Part shown: piece after piece, positions 15,470-23,706 of the stretch
Position numbering within the stretch: position 1 is the first letter of the stretch
How the letters are laid out: every line of letters starts with the position of its first letter
Origin: Lacipirellula parvula
GTDB taxonomy: Bacteria > Planctomycetota > Planctomycetia > Pirellulales > Lacipirellulaceae
Length of the DNA stretch: 64,000 nucleotides
Assembly: GCF_009177095.1 (NCBI RefSeq)
Contig: NZ_AP021861.1
Span: 1,178,001 to 1,242,000, forward strand
Direction of reading: 5' to 3'
Notes under the pieces: model-generated
Databases searched by the model: none
Seen by the model: only the letters and a program-made list of their open reading frames with translations
What the model was told of the DNA's origin: nothing
Made by a program: the position numbers and the translations under genes

Positions 15470-17239
15470 ATGACAGTTGCTGCGCCCACTATCCGAACGA
15501 ACGTCGCCGATCGTCTGACGCGGATCGCTGCGCGGATGGCGGACGCCGTGGCGATTGCCACGCCGGGGAGCGGCGATGTCGCGGGGAAGAACTCCTACGC
15601 GACCTGCACGTTTGGCGAGCTTGAGGCCGACTCGCTCGCTCTCGCACGCGGCTTGGTCGATCTCGGCGTCCGCCCGGGCCAGCGGTTCGTGCTGCTGGTG
15701 AAGCCGGGGATCGAGTTCGTGAAACTCGTGTTCGCCCTGCTCCGCACTGGCGCCGTCGCGGTGCTCGTCGACCCCGGCATGGGGCGGAAGCACTTGGTGA
15801 ACTGCCTTGCCGCCGCAGAGCCCGATGGGTTCATTGCGATTAGCCCGGCGCAGGCTGTGCGCAGCGTACTGCGACGGCGGTTCCCTCACGCAAAGCTCAA
15901 CGTGACGGTCGGCCGGCGTTGGTTTTGGGGAGGCGCAACCTACCGACAAGTGCTGGAGCGCGGCCGCCACTTGCAAACGACGCTGCCCGAGACGCACGCC
16001 GCCGACGCCGCGGCGATCATTTTTACTTCTGGCAGCACCGGGCCGCCGAAGGGCGTGCTGTACACGCACGAGATGTTCGACACGCAGGCGAGCGAGATCG
16101 AACGGCAGTACGGCATCGTCCCCGGCGGCGCCGATCTCGCGTGTTTTGCGTTGTTTGGGCTCTTCAACTCGGCGATGGGCGTGACGACGGTCTTCCCGCG
16201 GATGGATTTCTCGCGGCCTGCTTCGGCGGATCCGCAGCAATTGCTCGCGGCTGCGAACGATTGGCAAGTATCACAAGCCTTCGCCTCGCCTGCCGTGTGG
16301 GATCGGCTGAGCCGCCACTGCGAGGCGACGCGCGAGCGGATCCCGACCCTGCGGAACGTTTTTTCGTGCGGCGCTCCGGTGCCGGCGGCCGCGCTCGAGC
16401 GGACGCTCGCGATGGTGCATCCCGAGGCCCGCATGCATACGCCTTACGGGGCGACGGAGAGTTTGCCGGTGGCGACCATCGAAGCGGCCGAGGTGCTGGG
16501 CGAAACGGCGGAGCGGACGCGCAACGGCGCCGGCGTCTGCGTGGGGCGGAAGTTCGAGACGATCGAATGGCGGGTGATTCGGATCAGCGACGAGCCGATC
16601 GCCACGATTGGCGACGCTGAAGAACTTCCCGCCGGCGAAATCGGCGAGCTAATCGTTCGCGGCTTACAGGTCTCGCCAGCGTATGTGATCGCTTTGCAGC
16701 CCCTGGCTCCGCCAGGGGGTCGCGCGGCGTTGGCGAGCGACGTTGCGCCAAACGTTGCGGAGAATCACCCCCGGGCGGAGCCCGGGGCTAGGGAATATAA
16801 CGCTGCTTCTAAAATCGCGGACGGCGAAACCGTTTGGCATCGCATCGGCGATGTTGGGTATCTCGATGACGTTGGCCGTTTTTGGTACTGCGGGCGGAAA
16901 TCGCATCGCGTCGAAACGGCAGCGGGAACGCTCTACACCGAATGCTGCGAGGCGGTGTTCAATGAACTGCCTGAAGCAACACGCACGGCGCTCGTCGGCA
17001 TCGGCCCGTGCGGTGCGAAAATGCCGGCCGTCGTTTACGAACCGCGGGACGCCGCCGTCGATCATCCGCAGCTCGTCGAACAGCTGCGGAAGGTTGCGGA
17101 GCGATTCGCTCCTACTCGCGAGATCCGGCACTTCCTGCCGTACAGCCCGTTTCCTGTCGACGTGCGTCACAACTCAAAAATCAATCGCGAGCAGTTGGCC
17201 GCTTTTGCAGAACAAGCGTTGAACGAGCGGAGCAGGTGA
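15470..17239 (+). CDS. oleC: OleC-like AMP-dependent ligase (beta-lactone synthetase family) with in-frame repeat insertion
   Basis: A 589-residue ANL-superfamily enzyme. The P-loop IIFTSGSTGPPKGV is at 183-196, the A5 motif TPYGATES at 324-331 and the hinge region GDVGYLDD...GRKSH at 460-479. The closest family is OleC, which adenylates a beta-hydroxy acid and closes it to a beta-lactone in long-chain olefin biosynthesis; planctomycete annotations usually say fatty acid CoA ligase. An OleD-like gene starts 8 bases downstream, which supports OleC. Odd point: residues about 410-441 are encoded by a CCGGGG palindromic element (16699-16793) that keeps the frame, between VSPAYV and KIADGETVWHR. 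No oleA or oleB lies in the window. Confidence 0.85.
   Translation: MTVAAPTIRTNVADRLTRIAARMADAVAIATPGSGDVAGKNSYATCTFGELEADSLALARGLVDLGVRPGQRFVLLVKPGIEFVKLVFALLRTGAVAVLVDPGMGRKHLVNCLAAAEPDGFIAISPAQAVRSVLRRRFPHAKLNVTVGRRWFWGGATYRQVLERGRHLQTTLPETHAADAAAIIFTSGSTGPPKGVLYTHEMFDTQASEIERQYGIVPGGADLACFALFGLFNSAMGVTTVFPRMDFSRPASADPQQLLAAANDWQVSQAFASPAVWDRLSRHCEATRERIPTLRNVFSCGAPVPAAALERTLAMVHPEARMHTPYGATESLPVATIEAAEVLGETAERTRNGAGVCVGRKFETIEWRVIRISDEPIATIGDAEELPAGEIGELIVRGLQVSPAYVIALQPLAPPGGRAALASDVAPNVAENHPRAEPGAREYNAASKIADGETVWHRIGDVGYLDDVGRFWYCGRKSHRVETAAGTLYTECCEAVFNELPEATRTALVGIGPCGAKMPAVVYEPRDAAVDHPQLVEQLRKVAERFAPTREIRHFLPYSPFPVDVRHNSKINREQLAAFAEQALNERSR
16699..16793. repeat. CCGGGG element inside the OleC-like gene
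   Basis: The left arm CCCCTGGCTCCGCCAGGGGG and the right arm ACCCCCGGGCGGAGCCCGG match the intergenic CCGGGG elements at 26464, 27686, 32463 and 49854. The left arm has diverged symmetrically (CTGG/CCAGG). It is read through in frame as about 32 residues including PLAPPGG and RAEPGAR. Confidence 0.88.
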
Positions 17240-17246
17240 CCAGTCC

Positions 17247-18248
17247 ATGAAAGTCCTTGTTACCGGCGGCGGCGGATTCTTGGGGCGATACATCGTCGAG
17301 CAGCTCGTCGCGCGCGGCGAGCAAGTCCGCAGTTTCGGCCGCGGCAGTTATCCGGACCTTGAAGCTTCAGGCGTTGAGGTCGTTCGCGGCGACATTGCTG
17401 ATCGCGACGCCGTGCTGCGAGCGTGTCAGGGCGTCGAGGTTGTCTACCACGTTGCGGCCCTGCCCGGGATCGCGATGCAGTGGCGCCCCTACGAGCAAGC
17501 GAACATCCGCGGGACGGAGCACGTCATCGCCGCTTGCCGTGAGCATGGCGTTGCGAGGCTCGTTTACACCAGCAGCCCAAGCGTCACGTTCGCCGGCGTC
17601 GACCAGTGCGGCGTCGATGAACAGGCGCCGTACGATTTTGATTGGATGATCGCCCATCGCGCTCACTACTCGCGCAGTAAGGCGATCGCCGAGCAAGCGG
17701 TTCTTGCCGCCAACGATGCTCGGTTGCGCACGTGCGCCTTGCGGCCGCATCTTATTTGGGGGCCACGTGACAACCACCTCATCCCGCGGTTGATCGCGCG
17801 GGCCCGCGCCGGCCGGTTGCGGCGCGTCGGCGACGGCAAGAATCGAGTCGACACGATCTACGTCGAGAACGCCGCCGTCGCTCATCTGCAGGCAGCTGAT
17901 GCTCTGCTTGATGCATCGTCGCCCGCGGCGGGAAAGGCGTATTTTCTCAGCCAGAACGAGCCAGTGAACTGCTGGGACTGGATCGACGAGATTTTGGCGC
18001 TCGTCGATGTGCCGCCGGTTCGGAAGACGATCTCGCGGCGGAATGCCGAGCGTGCGGGGCTGGTGCTCGAGAATGTTTACCGCCTACTGTCGCTCAGCGG
18101 CGAGCCGACGATGACGCGTTTTTTGGCGGCTCAGTTGGCGACTTCGCACTGGTTCGATCTATCGGCGGCGCGGCGAGATTTTGGCTACGCCCCGGCGATT
18201 TCCTCGAGCGAGGGCATGCGGCGGCTGGGGGCTTGGCTCCGTTCGTAA
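17247..18248 (+). CDS. oleD: OleD-like NAD(P)-dependent reductase/epimerase (extended SDR)
   Basis: A 333-residue extended short-chain dehydrogenase. The Rossmann motif GGGGFLGRYI is at residues 7-16, GDIADRDAV near 49 marks the cofactor pocket, YTSSPSV near 108 precedes the catalytic region and YSRSK near 143 supplies the Tyr/Lys pair. OleD reduces 2-alkyl-3-ketoalkanoates to the beta-hydroxy acid that OleC then lactonises, so the order oleC-oleD with an 8-base gap is consistent. Sterol-type 3-beta-HSD homologues look alike; the neighbour decides the call. A single copy of a CACGCAGAGGCGCC repeat arm follows the stop. Confidence 0.83.
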   Translation: MKVLVTGGGGFLGRYIVEQLVARGEQVRSFGRGSYPDLEASGVEVVRGDIADRDAVLRACQGVEVVYHVAALPGIAMQWRPYEQANIRGTEHVIAACREHGVARLVYTSSPSVTFAGVDQCGVDEQAPYDFDWMIAHRAHYSRSKAIAEQAVLAANDARLRTCALRPHLIWGPRDNHLIPRLIARARAGRLRRVGDGKNRVDTIYVENAAVAHLQAADALLDASSPAAGKAYFLSQNEPVNCWDWIDEILALVDVPPVRKTISRRNAERAGLVLENVYRLLSLSGEPTMTRFLAAQLATSHWFDLSAARRDFGYAPAISSSEGMRRLGAWLRS

Positions 18249-18355
18249 AAGTCTCACGCAGAGGCGCCAAGGCGCAGAGTGAATACGGGCTAGAATCAAG
18301 GCTCCGTATTCATTGGCGTGATCAGAACGCCCGCTCCTCTTGATAGGCATTCGTC

Positions 18356-20560
18356 ATGGCGATCGCGCATGTGTTGCGAACCGGTTTCGCTCTCCTCTTC
18401 TGTTTGGTTCAGTGTGCCTCCGCATCGGCAGAGATCGTGGCGGCTGGCTATGCCAATGGCGTCATCGAAGTCACTTTCACCGCCGAGCAGACGTACGCCG
18501 ATCCGTTCAATGACGTGACGCTCGATCTGATCGTCACCGATCCGCAAGGCGGCACAAAACGGCTGCCCGCCTACTGGGCCGGCGGGAACGAATGGCGGGG
18601 GCGGTACTCGTCGCCGATCGTCGGCACGCATCGTGTGCGAACCGAATGCAACCAAGAGAGTGACAAGGGGCTGCACGGCGTCGCGCGCGAAATCGCCATC
18701 GCGCCGTACGCCGGCGACAACCCGCTCTACATTCATGGCCCGCTGCGTGCCGCCACCGATCGTCGGACGCTCGAACACGCCGACGGCACGCCCTTCTTCT
18801 GGCTGGCCGATACGTGGTGGATGGGGCTGAGCGGGCGGATGCAGCGTGACGAAGCGCGGACGCTCGCCGATGATCGCCGGGCCAAGGGGTTCAACGTCGT
18901 GCAAATCGTTATGGGCCCGCCGCCCGATTCGCATCCGTTCGATCCGCGAAGCGCCAACGGCGGCGGATTCGCGTGGGAGAAAGACTACGCGGCGATGCGT
19001 CCCGAGTATTACGACGAGGCCGACCAGAAGATTAACGACTTGCTGGAGCGCGGCTTCGTCCCGTGCATGGTCGGCATGTGGGGCTATCACATCGAGTTCA
19101 TGGGCGTCGAACGGGCGAAGCAGCACTGGCGATATCTCATTGCCCGCTACGGAGCGATGCCGGTCGTCTGGTGCGCGGCTGGCGAGGCGAATCTGCCGTG
19201 GTACTTGGCGCCGGGGTTTCCATTCGACGACCGCGAGCAGGTGACCGAATGGACCGAGGTCCTTCGCTACATTCGCGAAACCGATCCGTATCATCGCCTG
19301 CTGACAATCCACCCGACCGGTTTCGGCTGGTCGGGCCGATACGCTACCGACGACGTGAACTTGCTCGACTTCGACTTGCTGCAAACGCCGCACGGGCAGC
19401 GCGACGCGGTCGATACGACGGTCGGCAAAGTGCGGGAGTCGTATGCCGCGGCCCCGACGATGCCGGTGATCGACGGCGAGGCGGCGTACGAGATGATCAA
19501 CGGCTCGCTGCCGACGCGCTGGACGCGGCAAATGTTTTGGCTTTGCATGACCAACGGCGCCGCGGGCCACACCTACGGGGCCAACGGCATTTGGCAGTGC
19601 AATCGGCCGGGCGATCCGCATGGCCCGTCGCCGCAGCATCCCGCGGGGGGCACCGGCTACGGTACGATTCCGTGGAACGAAGCGATGCGGCTGCCCGGCT
19701 CGACGCAGGTCGGGCTTGGCAAAAAATTGTTCGAACAGTTCGAGTGGTGGAAGTTCGAACCGGCGCATGATTCAGTTGGTTACGCAAACTCGCTATCGCT
19801 TCAGCCGTCGCAGTGGGGCGAGTGGATTTGGTTCCACGAGGGCGAACCGCAGGTCGATGCGCCGCTCGCTAAGCGCTACTTCCGCAAGGCATTCAAGTTG
19901 CCGGCGGATGCTGCGATCAAACGCGCGACGCTGTGGCTGGCGGTCGATGACCGCGGCGTTGCGTCGCTCAACGGCCGGCAGGTCGCCGCGACGAGCGATT
20001 GGCGCTCGCCGGCGCCGGTCGACGTCACCTCAGCCGTGAAGCCAGGCCGCAACGTGCTGGCTGTTGAGGGGGAGAATCTCGCGAGCCAAGTGACGGCAAA
20101 TCCTGCCGGGCTGATGGCCTGCTTGGAGATTGAACTCGCTGATGGCCAAAAGATTGTTGTGAAGTCGGACGAATCTTGGCGCAGTGCGCAGGAGCTGAGC
20201 GGTGAAAACTCCGCGTGGACGGCAGCCGATTTCGACGACTCGCTGTGGCGATCAGTGGCCGAACTTGCTGCCTACGGCGACGCGCCGTGGGGAGCGTTCA
20301 CGCAACCGGCGACCTACGGGCCATATGCGACTGGCATCGAGGGCAAGGTCCGCGTGATCTACGTCCCCGAATCGCGGCCCATCGAGATTCGCTCGTTACC
20401 TCCGAAAGCGACCCATACGGCGTTCGTGTTCGATCCCGTCAGCGGCCAGCAGATCGACCTGGGGACGCTCGCCCCGAACGACCAAGGCCTGGCCGTGGTG
20501 GCGAAACCGGCGCTGGACTCTGACGCGGAGGATTGGGTGCTGGTGATTCGGTCGCGATAG
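18356..20560 (+). CDS. Secreted DUF5060/DUF4038-type glycoside hydrolase
   Basis: A 734-residue exported protein with a signal peptide (about 1-24). A beta-sandwich resembling DUF5060 covers about 25-115. A TIM-barrel of the DUF4038/apiosidase-like type follows (about 130-470), with FFWLADTWWMGLSGRM, KGFNVVQIVMGPP, WCAAGEANLPWY and VIDGEAAYEM; the two Glu-containing strands are the likely catalytic positions. The C-terminal part (about 500-620) is a jelly-roll with LWLAVDDRGVASLNG, as in bacterial rhamnosidase accessory domains. Family members act on branched plant or algal polysaccharides; the substrate here is not determinable. It stands alone, with no sulfatase or transporter neighbour. 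Confidence 0.8.
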   Translation: MAIAHVLRTGFALLFCLVQCASASAEIVAAGYANGVIEVTFTAEQTYADPFNDVTLDLIVTDPQGGTKRLPAYWAGGNEWRGRYSSPIVGTHRVRTECNQESDKGLHGVAREIAIAPYAGDNPLYIHGPLRAATDRRTLEHADGTPFFWLADTWWMGLSGRMQRDEARTLADDRRAKGFNVVQIVMGPPPDSHPFDPRSANGGGFAWEKDYAAMRPEYYDEADQKINDLLERGFVPCMVGMWGYHIEFMGVERAKQHWRYLIARYGAMPVVWCAAGEANLPWYLAPGFPFDDREQVTEWTEVLRYIRETDPYHRLLTIHPTGFGWSGRYATDDVNLLDFDLLQTPHGQRDAVDTTVGKVRESYAAAPTMPVIDGEAAYEMINGSLPTRWTRQMFWLCMTNGAAGHTYGANGIWQCNRPGDPHGPSPQHPAGGTGYGTIPWNEAMRLPGSTQVGLGKKLFEQFEWWKFEPAHDSVGYANSLSLQPSQWGEWIWFHEGEPQVDAPLAKRYFRKAFKLPADAAIKRATLWLAVDDRGVASLNGRQVAATSDWRSPAPVDVTSAVKPGRNVLAVEGENLASQVTANPAGLMACLEIELADGQKIVVKSDESWRSAQELSGENSAWTAADFDDSLWRSVAELAAYGDAPWGAFTQPATYGPYATGIEGKVRVIYVPESRPIEIRSLPPKATHTAFVFDPVSGQQIDLGTLAPNDQGLAVVAKPALDSDAEDWVLVIRSR

Positions 20561-20576
20561 GTTTGGGGGCGGGGAA

Positions 20577-20692
20577 GATCTCACGCAAAGGCGCGATGGC
20601 GCAAAGGAAATACTGAAAGCGGCCGCTCTTTCTTGCGCTTCATCTTCTTAGCGCCTTCGCGCCTTTGCGTGAAATCTGTCTTCAAAAAGCTG
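20577..20692. repeat. Inverted repeat (CACGCAAAGGCGC type) before aspS
   Basis: TCTCACGCAAAGGCGCGATG at about 20579 is mirrored by CTTCGCGCCTTTGCGTGAAA ending near 20691. It takes up about a third of the 327-base gap between the glycosidase and aspS. The rest of the gap is C-rich and shows nothing else. A single related arm lies at about 18252-18283. Confidence 0.7.
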
Positions 20693-20887
20693 CTCCCACA
20701 GCCCAGAACCGCCCCAAAACGGCCCCTTTCCGCCCCCGCCGCCTCGTTCGCCTTTGCGCTGCTACCGCCGGCAACTAGAATTGCGAACTTCCCCCGGCCC
20801 CGCAGGCTCCCCTACAGGGCAGCCCGGCGGGGAGGAGGGTTTCTCGGGGCGGCCCCTGCCCTTTCACTGGTTTTCGAGGTTACGCGC

Positions 20888-22660
20888 GTGCTACGGACTC
20901 ACACCTGCGGCGAATTAGGCGAACTGAACGTCGGGCAAGTCGTCACTTTGTGCGGCTGGGTCGACTCCTACCGCGACCATGGCGGCGGGCTGTTTGTCGA
21001 CCTCCGCGACCGCTACGGCCTGACGCAGGTGGTGTTCAACCCGCCCGACACGGCCCAGGGAGTGATCGACCTGAGCAAGACCGTGCGAGCCGAGTACGTG
21101 CTGAAGGTCACTGGCGTTGTCGCCGTTCGGCCGGAAGGCATGGCTAACCCGAAGCTGTCGACCGGCAAGATCGAGCTGCGGGCAACGGCCCTGGAGATTC
21201 TCAATAAGAGCCTCACGCCGCCCGTGTCGCCGAACGCCCACGCCCAAGACCTGCCGGGCGAAGACCTGCGGCTCAAGCACCGCTACCTCGACCTGCGTCG
21301 TCCGGAACTGCAAAAGGTGCTCATCATGCGCGACCGCATGGTGAAGGGGATGCGCGACTACTTCGCCGACCATCATTTCCTCGACGTCGAAACCCCCTGC
21401 CTCGGTCGCAGCACGCCGGAGGGCGCCCGCGACTACCTCGTGCCGAGCCGCGTGCATCATGGGCATTTCTACGCTCTGCCGCAGTCGCCGCAGCTCTACA
21501 AGCAGATTCTGATGATCGCCGGCTACGACCGCTACGTGCAGGTCGCCCGCTGCTTCCGCGACGAAGACTTGCGGGCCGATCGTCAGCCGGAGTTCACGCA
21601 GCTCGACGTTGAAATGTCGTTCGTCGACAGCGATGACGTCATCGGCATCATCGACGGCCTCGTCGCGAAGCTGGCCAAGGAAGAGCTCGGCATCGACGTG
21701 CCGCTGCCGTTGCCCCGTTTGCGCTACGACGAAGCGATGGAGCGGTTTGGCCACGACGCGCCTGACCTGCGGTTCGGCTGCGAGATCGTTGACCTAACCG
21801 ACCTCGCCCCGCAGAGCGAATTCGGCGTCTTCAAAGCGGTCGTCGACGGCGGCGGCAAGGTCCGCGCGATCAACGTCCCCAAGGGTGGCGAGTTTTACTC
21901 CCGCCGCGGCATCGACGGGCTCACCGAATTCGTGAAGGGCTTTGGCGCCAAGGGCCTCGCCTGGTTCAAGTGCGAGGAAGACGGCAAGCTGAACTCGACG
22001 ATCGCTAAGTTCTTCTCGCCGGAACTGCTCGCACAGTTTGCTGCGCGGCTTGGCTCGAAGCCGGGCGACCTCGTCCTGTTCTCGGCCGACAACTGGGAAG
22101 CGACCTGCAAGGTGCTGCACGCCCTGCGGACCAAGGTCGGCCGTGAGATGAAGCTGTACGATCCGCAGGCGATGAACTTTTCGTGGGTCATCGAGTTCCC
22201 GATGTTCGCCAAGGACGAAGAGTCGGGCCACTGGGCCGCGATGCATCACCCGTTCACGGCGCCGCTCGACGAGCATGTCGCGCTGCTCGATACCGACCCC
22301 GGCAAGATGCGGGCGAAGGCGTACGACCTGGTGATCAACGGCAGCGAGGCGGGCGGCGGCACGATTCGTATTCACGACTCGGAGGTGCAGTCGAAGGTCT
22401 TCGCGCTCCTCGGCATCGACGATGCGACGCAACAGGAGCGGTTCGGCTTCCTGCTCGACGCCTTGCAATACGGCGCCCCGCCGCACGGCGGCATCGCCCT
22501 CGGCGTCGACCGCTGGATCATGCTGTTCGGCCGCCTGGAAAGCATCCGCGACTGCATTGCGTTCCCGAAAACGCAAAAGGCGTCGGATCTGATGACCGAC
22601 GCCCCGGGGACCGTCGACGCCCGGCAACTGCGCGATTTGGCGATCAAACTCGTTCAGTAG
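20888..22660 (+). CDS. aspS: Aspartyl-tRNA synthetase
   Basis: A class II aminoacyl-tRNA synthetase, 590 residues from a GTG at 20888. The N-terminal OB fold starts LRTHTCGELG and includes CGWVDSYRDHGG. The catalytic core shows TPEGARDYLVPSR, RDEDLRADRQPEFTQLD and, near the C-terminus, the motif 3 region PPHGGIALGVDRW. The GAD insertion of bacterial AspRS is present between them. Full bacterial AspRS length. In-frame sequence upstream to 20633 lies in repeat and low-complexity DNA and is not coding. A GAGG stretch lies about 10 bases before the GTG. Whether it is discriminating or also charges tRNA-Asn cannot be told here. Confidence 0.95.
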   Translation: MLRTHTCGELGELNVGQVVTLCGWVDSYRDHGGGLFVDLRDRYGLTQVVFNPPDTAQGVIDLSKTVRAEYVLKVTGVVAVRPEGMANPKLSTGKIELRATALEILNKSLTPPVSPNAHAQDLPGEDLRLKHRYLDLRRPELQKVLIMRDRMVKGMRDYFADHHFLDVETPCLGRSTPEGARDYLVPSRVHHGHFYALPQSPQLYKQILMIAGYDRYVQVARCFRDEDLRADRQPEFTQLDVEMSFVDSDDVIGIIDGLVAKLAKEELGIDVPLPLPRLRYDEAMERFGHDAPDLRFGCEIVDLTDLAPQSEFGVFKAVVDGGGKVRAINVPKGGEFYSRRGIDGLTEFVKGFGAKGLAWFKCEEDGKLNSTIAKFFSPELLAQFAARLGSKPGDLVLFSADNWEATCKVLHALRTKVGREMKLYDPQAMNFSWVIEFPMFAKDEESGHWAAMHHPFTAPLDEHVALLDTDPGKMRAKAYDLVINGSEAGGGTIRIHDSEVQSKVFALLGIDDATQQERFGFLLDALQYGAPPHGGIALGVDRWIMLFGRLESIRDCIAFPKTQKASDLMTDAPGTVDARQLRDLAIKLVQ

Positions 22661-22813
22661 CGCGATCGGCGCCAGCGTTACATCTTCGCAACTGGCGCCG
22701 CTGCGGATGGAATATTCGATCCGCCAGGACTATGGTTCCTGTTGACTGCAGTTGACCCCTCGATCGCCCCGGCGAGAATGAGGGCGTTGCGCCACTGGCA
22801 GGAGAATCGAGTC

Positions 22814-23524
22814 ATGGATCGAGCGGGTTGGACAAGCAAGTTAGCGGCCGCGATCATCAGCGGCGGCGGTATTGTTCCTTTCCTGGCTGGCTGCAGCGAG
22901 CCGGCCATCGGCGCGGCGGCAGCTCAAGTGGCTGAAGCAAACGACGAGAAGTCGTCGAACGCGGGAGCTGGCTCCGACGGCGCCGTGACCCCTGCCGGGC
23001 CGATCGTCCGGACGGCCGCGAAGCCGATCACCGAAGAATATTCCGCGAAGGTGCCGCCGGTGATGCTCGCCTCGGAGCATGCCGCGATCTGCAAGGTGAA
23101 CGTCGGCGAGCCGTTCCCGCAGCTCGAACTCCCGAAGATCGGCGGCGGCAACGCGAAGCTCGCCGACCTCAAGGGGGCGAAGGCGACTGTGGTCCTGTTT
23201 TGGGCGCCCGACCGTTGGATGGCCGAAGGCGCCCTGGCCGATGTGGCTAAGGAAGCGGCGACTTACGGCGGCAAGGGAGCTGCGTTCGTCGGCGTTGTTG
23301 AGGGAGCCCCCAACGATGCCGGTCAAAAGCTGATCAACGCCGCGGGTACGACGCTCACGCAACTAGCCGACGCCGACGGCAAGGCTCTTGCTCAAGTCGG
23401 CGAGTCGTGGCTGCCGCGGGTCTATGTGCTGGATGGCCAGGGGAAGGTTGCTTGGTTTGATATCGAGTTTAGCGAAGCGACTCGGCGCGAACTGCAACAG
23501 ACGTTGGCTGAACTGACGAAGTAG
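22814..23524 (+). CDS. Redoxin-fold lipoprotein lacking the CxxC active site
   Basis: A 236-residue lipoprotein. The signal peptide ends in a lipobox LAGC with C27 as the lipidated residue. A linker follows, and a TlpA/AhpC-like thioredoxin-fold domain covers about 98-235. Where thiol-disulfide proteins have WCPPC, this one reads FWAPDRWMAE at 129-138; the only other cysteine is C93, so it cannot act as a standard oxidoreductase. The fold may bind a partner or a ligand instead. AGGAG at 22800-22804 is placed nine bases before the ATG at 22814 and decides the start over the in-frame codon at 22742. A TTGACC at 22752 could be a -35 element. Confidence 0.8.
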   Translation: MDRAGWTSKLAAAIISGGGIVPFLAGCSEPAIGAAAAQVAEANDEKSSNAGAGSDGAVTPAGPIVRTAAKPITEEYSAKVPPVMLASEHAAICKVNVGEPFPQLELPKIGGGNAKLADLKGAKATVVLFWAPDRWMAEGALADVAKEAATYGGKGAAFVGVVEGAPNDAGQKLINAAGTTLTQLADADGKALAQVGESWLPRVYVLDGQGKVAWFDIEFSEATRRELQQTLAELTK

Positions 23525-23587
23525 CCGTCAACATTTTGTATCCTCTTCGTGCCAGTGGCATGAGCACCACCGCATAATGTCTTTGTG

Positions 23588-23690
23588 GCTCCCTCCCCCT
23601 TGAGGGGAGGGCTGGGGAGGGGGTGGAACTCTGGTACCCGCTGCTTTCACCCCTCCCTAACCCTCCCCCTCAAGGGGAGGGGACCAGAAG
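23588..23690. repeat. CCCCTCCCC palindromic element, copy 2
   Basis: Same family as 58-157 and 41044-41154 but in the opposite orientation: CTCCCTCCCCCTTGAGGGGA at the left, GGTACC in the centre, and CCCTCCCCCTCAAGGGGAGG at the right. It lies between the convergent redoxin lipoprotein and histidine kinase genes, where a bidirectional terminator would be expected. Confidence 0.8.
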
Positions 23691-23706
23691 ATTCCGTGTG
23701 AGGCGA

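Noticed and set aside
15470-18248. Complete oleABCD cluster
   Set aside because: Only OleC-like and OleD-like genes are present; no thiolase-like OleA or hydrolase-like OleB lies within the window.
18296-19768. Minus-strand open frame over the glycosidase gene
   Set aside because: His/Arg/Pro-rich shadow frame; the plus-strand frame has signal peptide and domain motifs.
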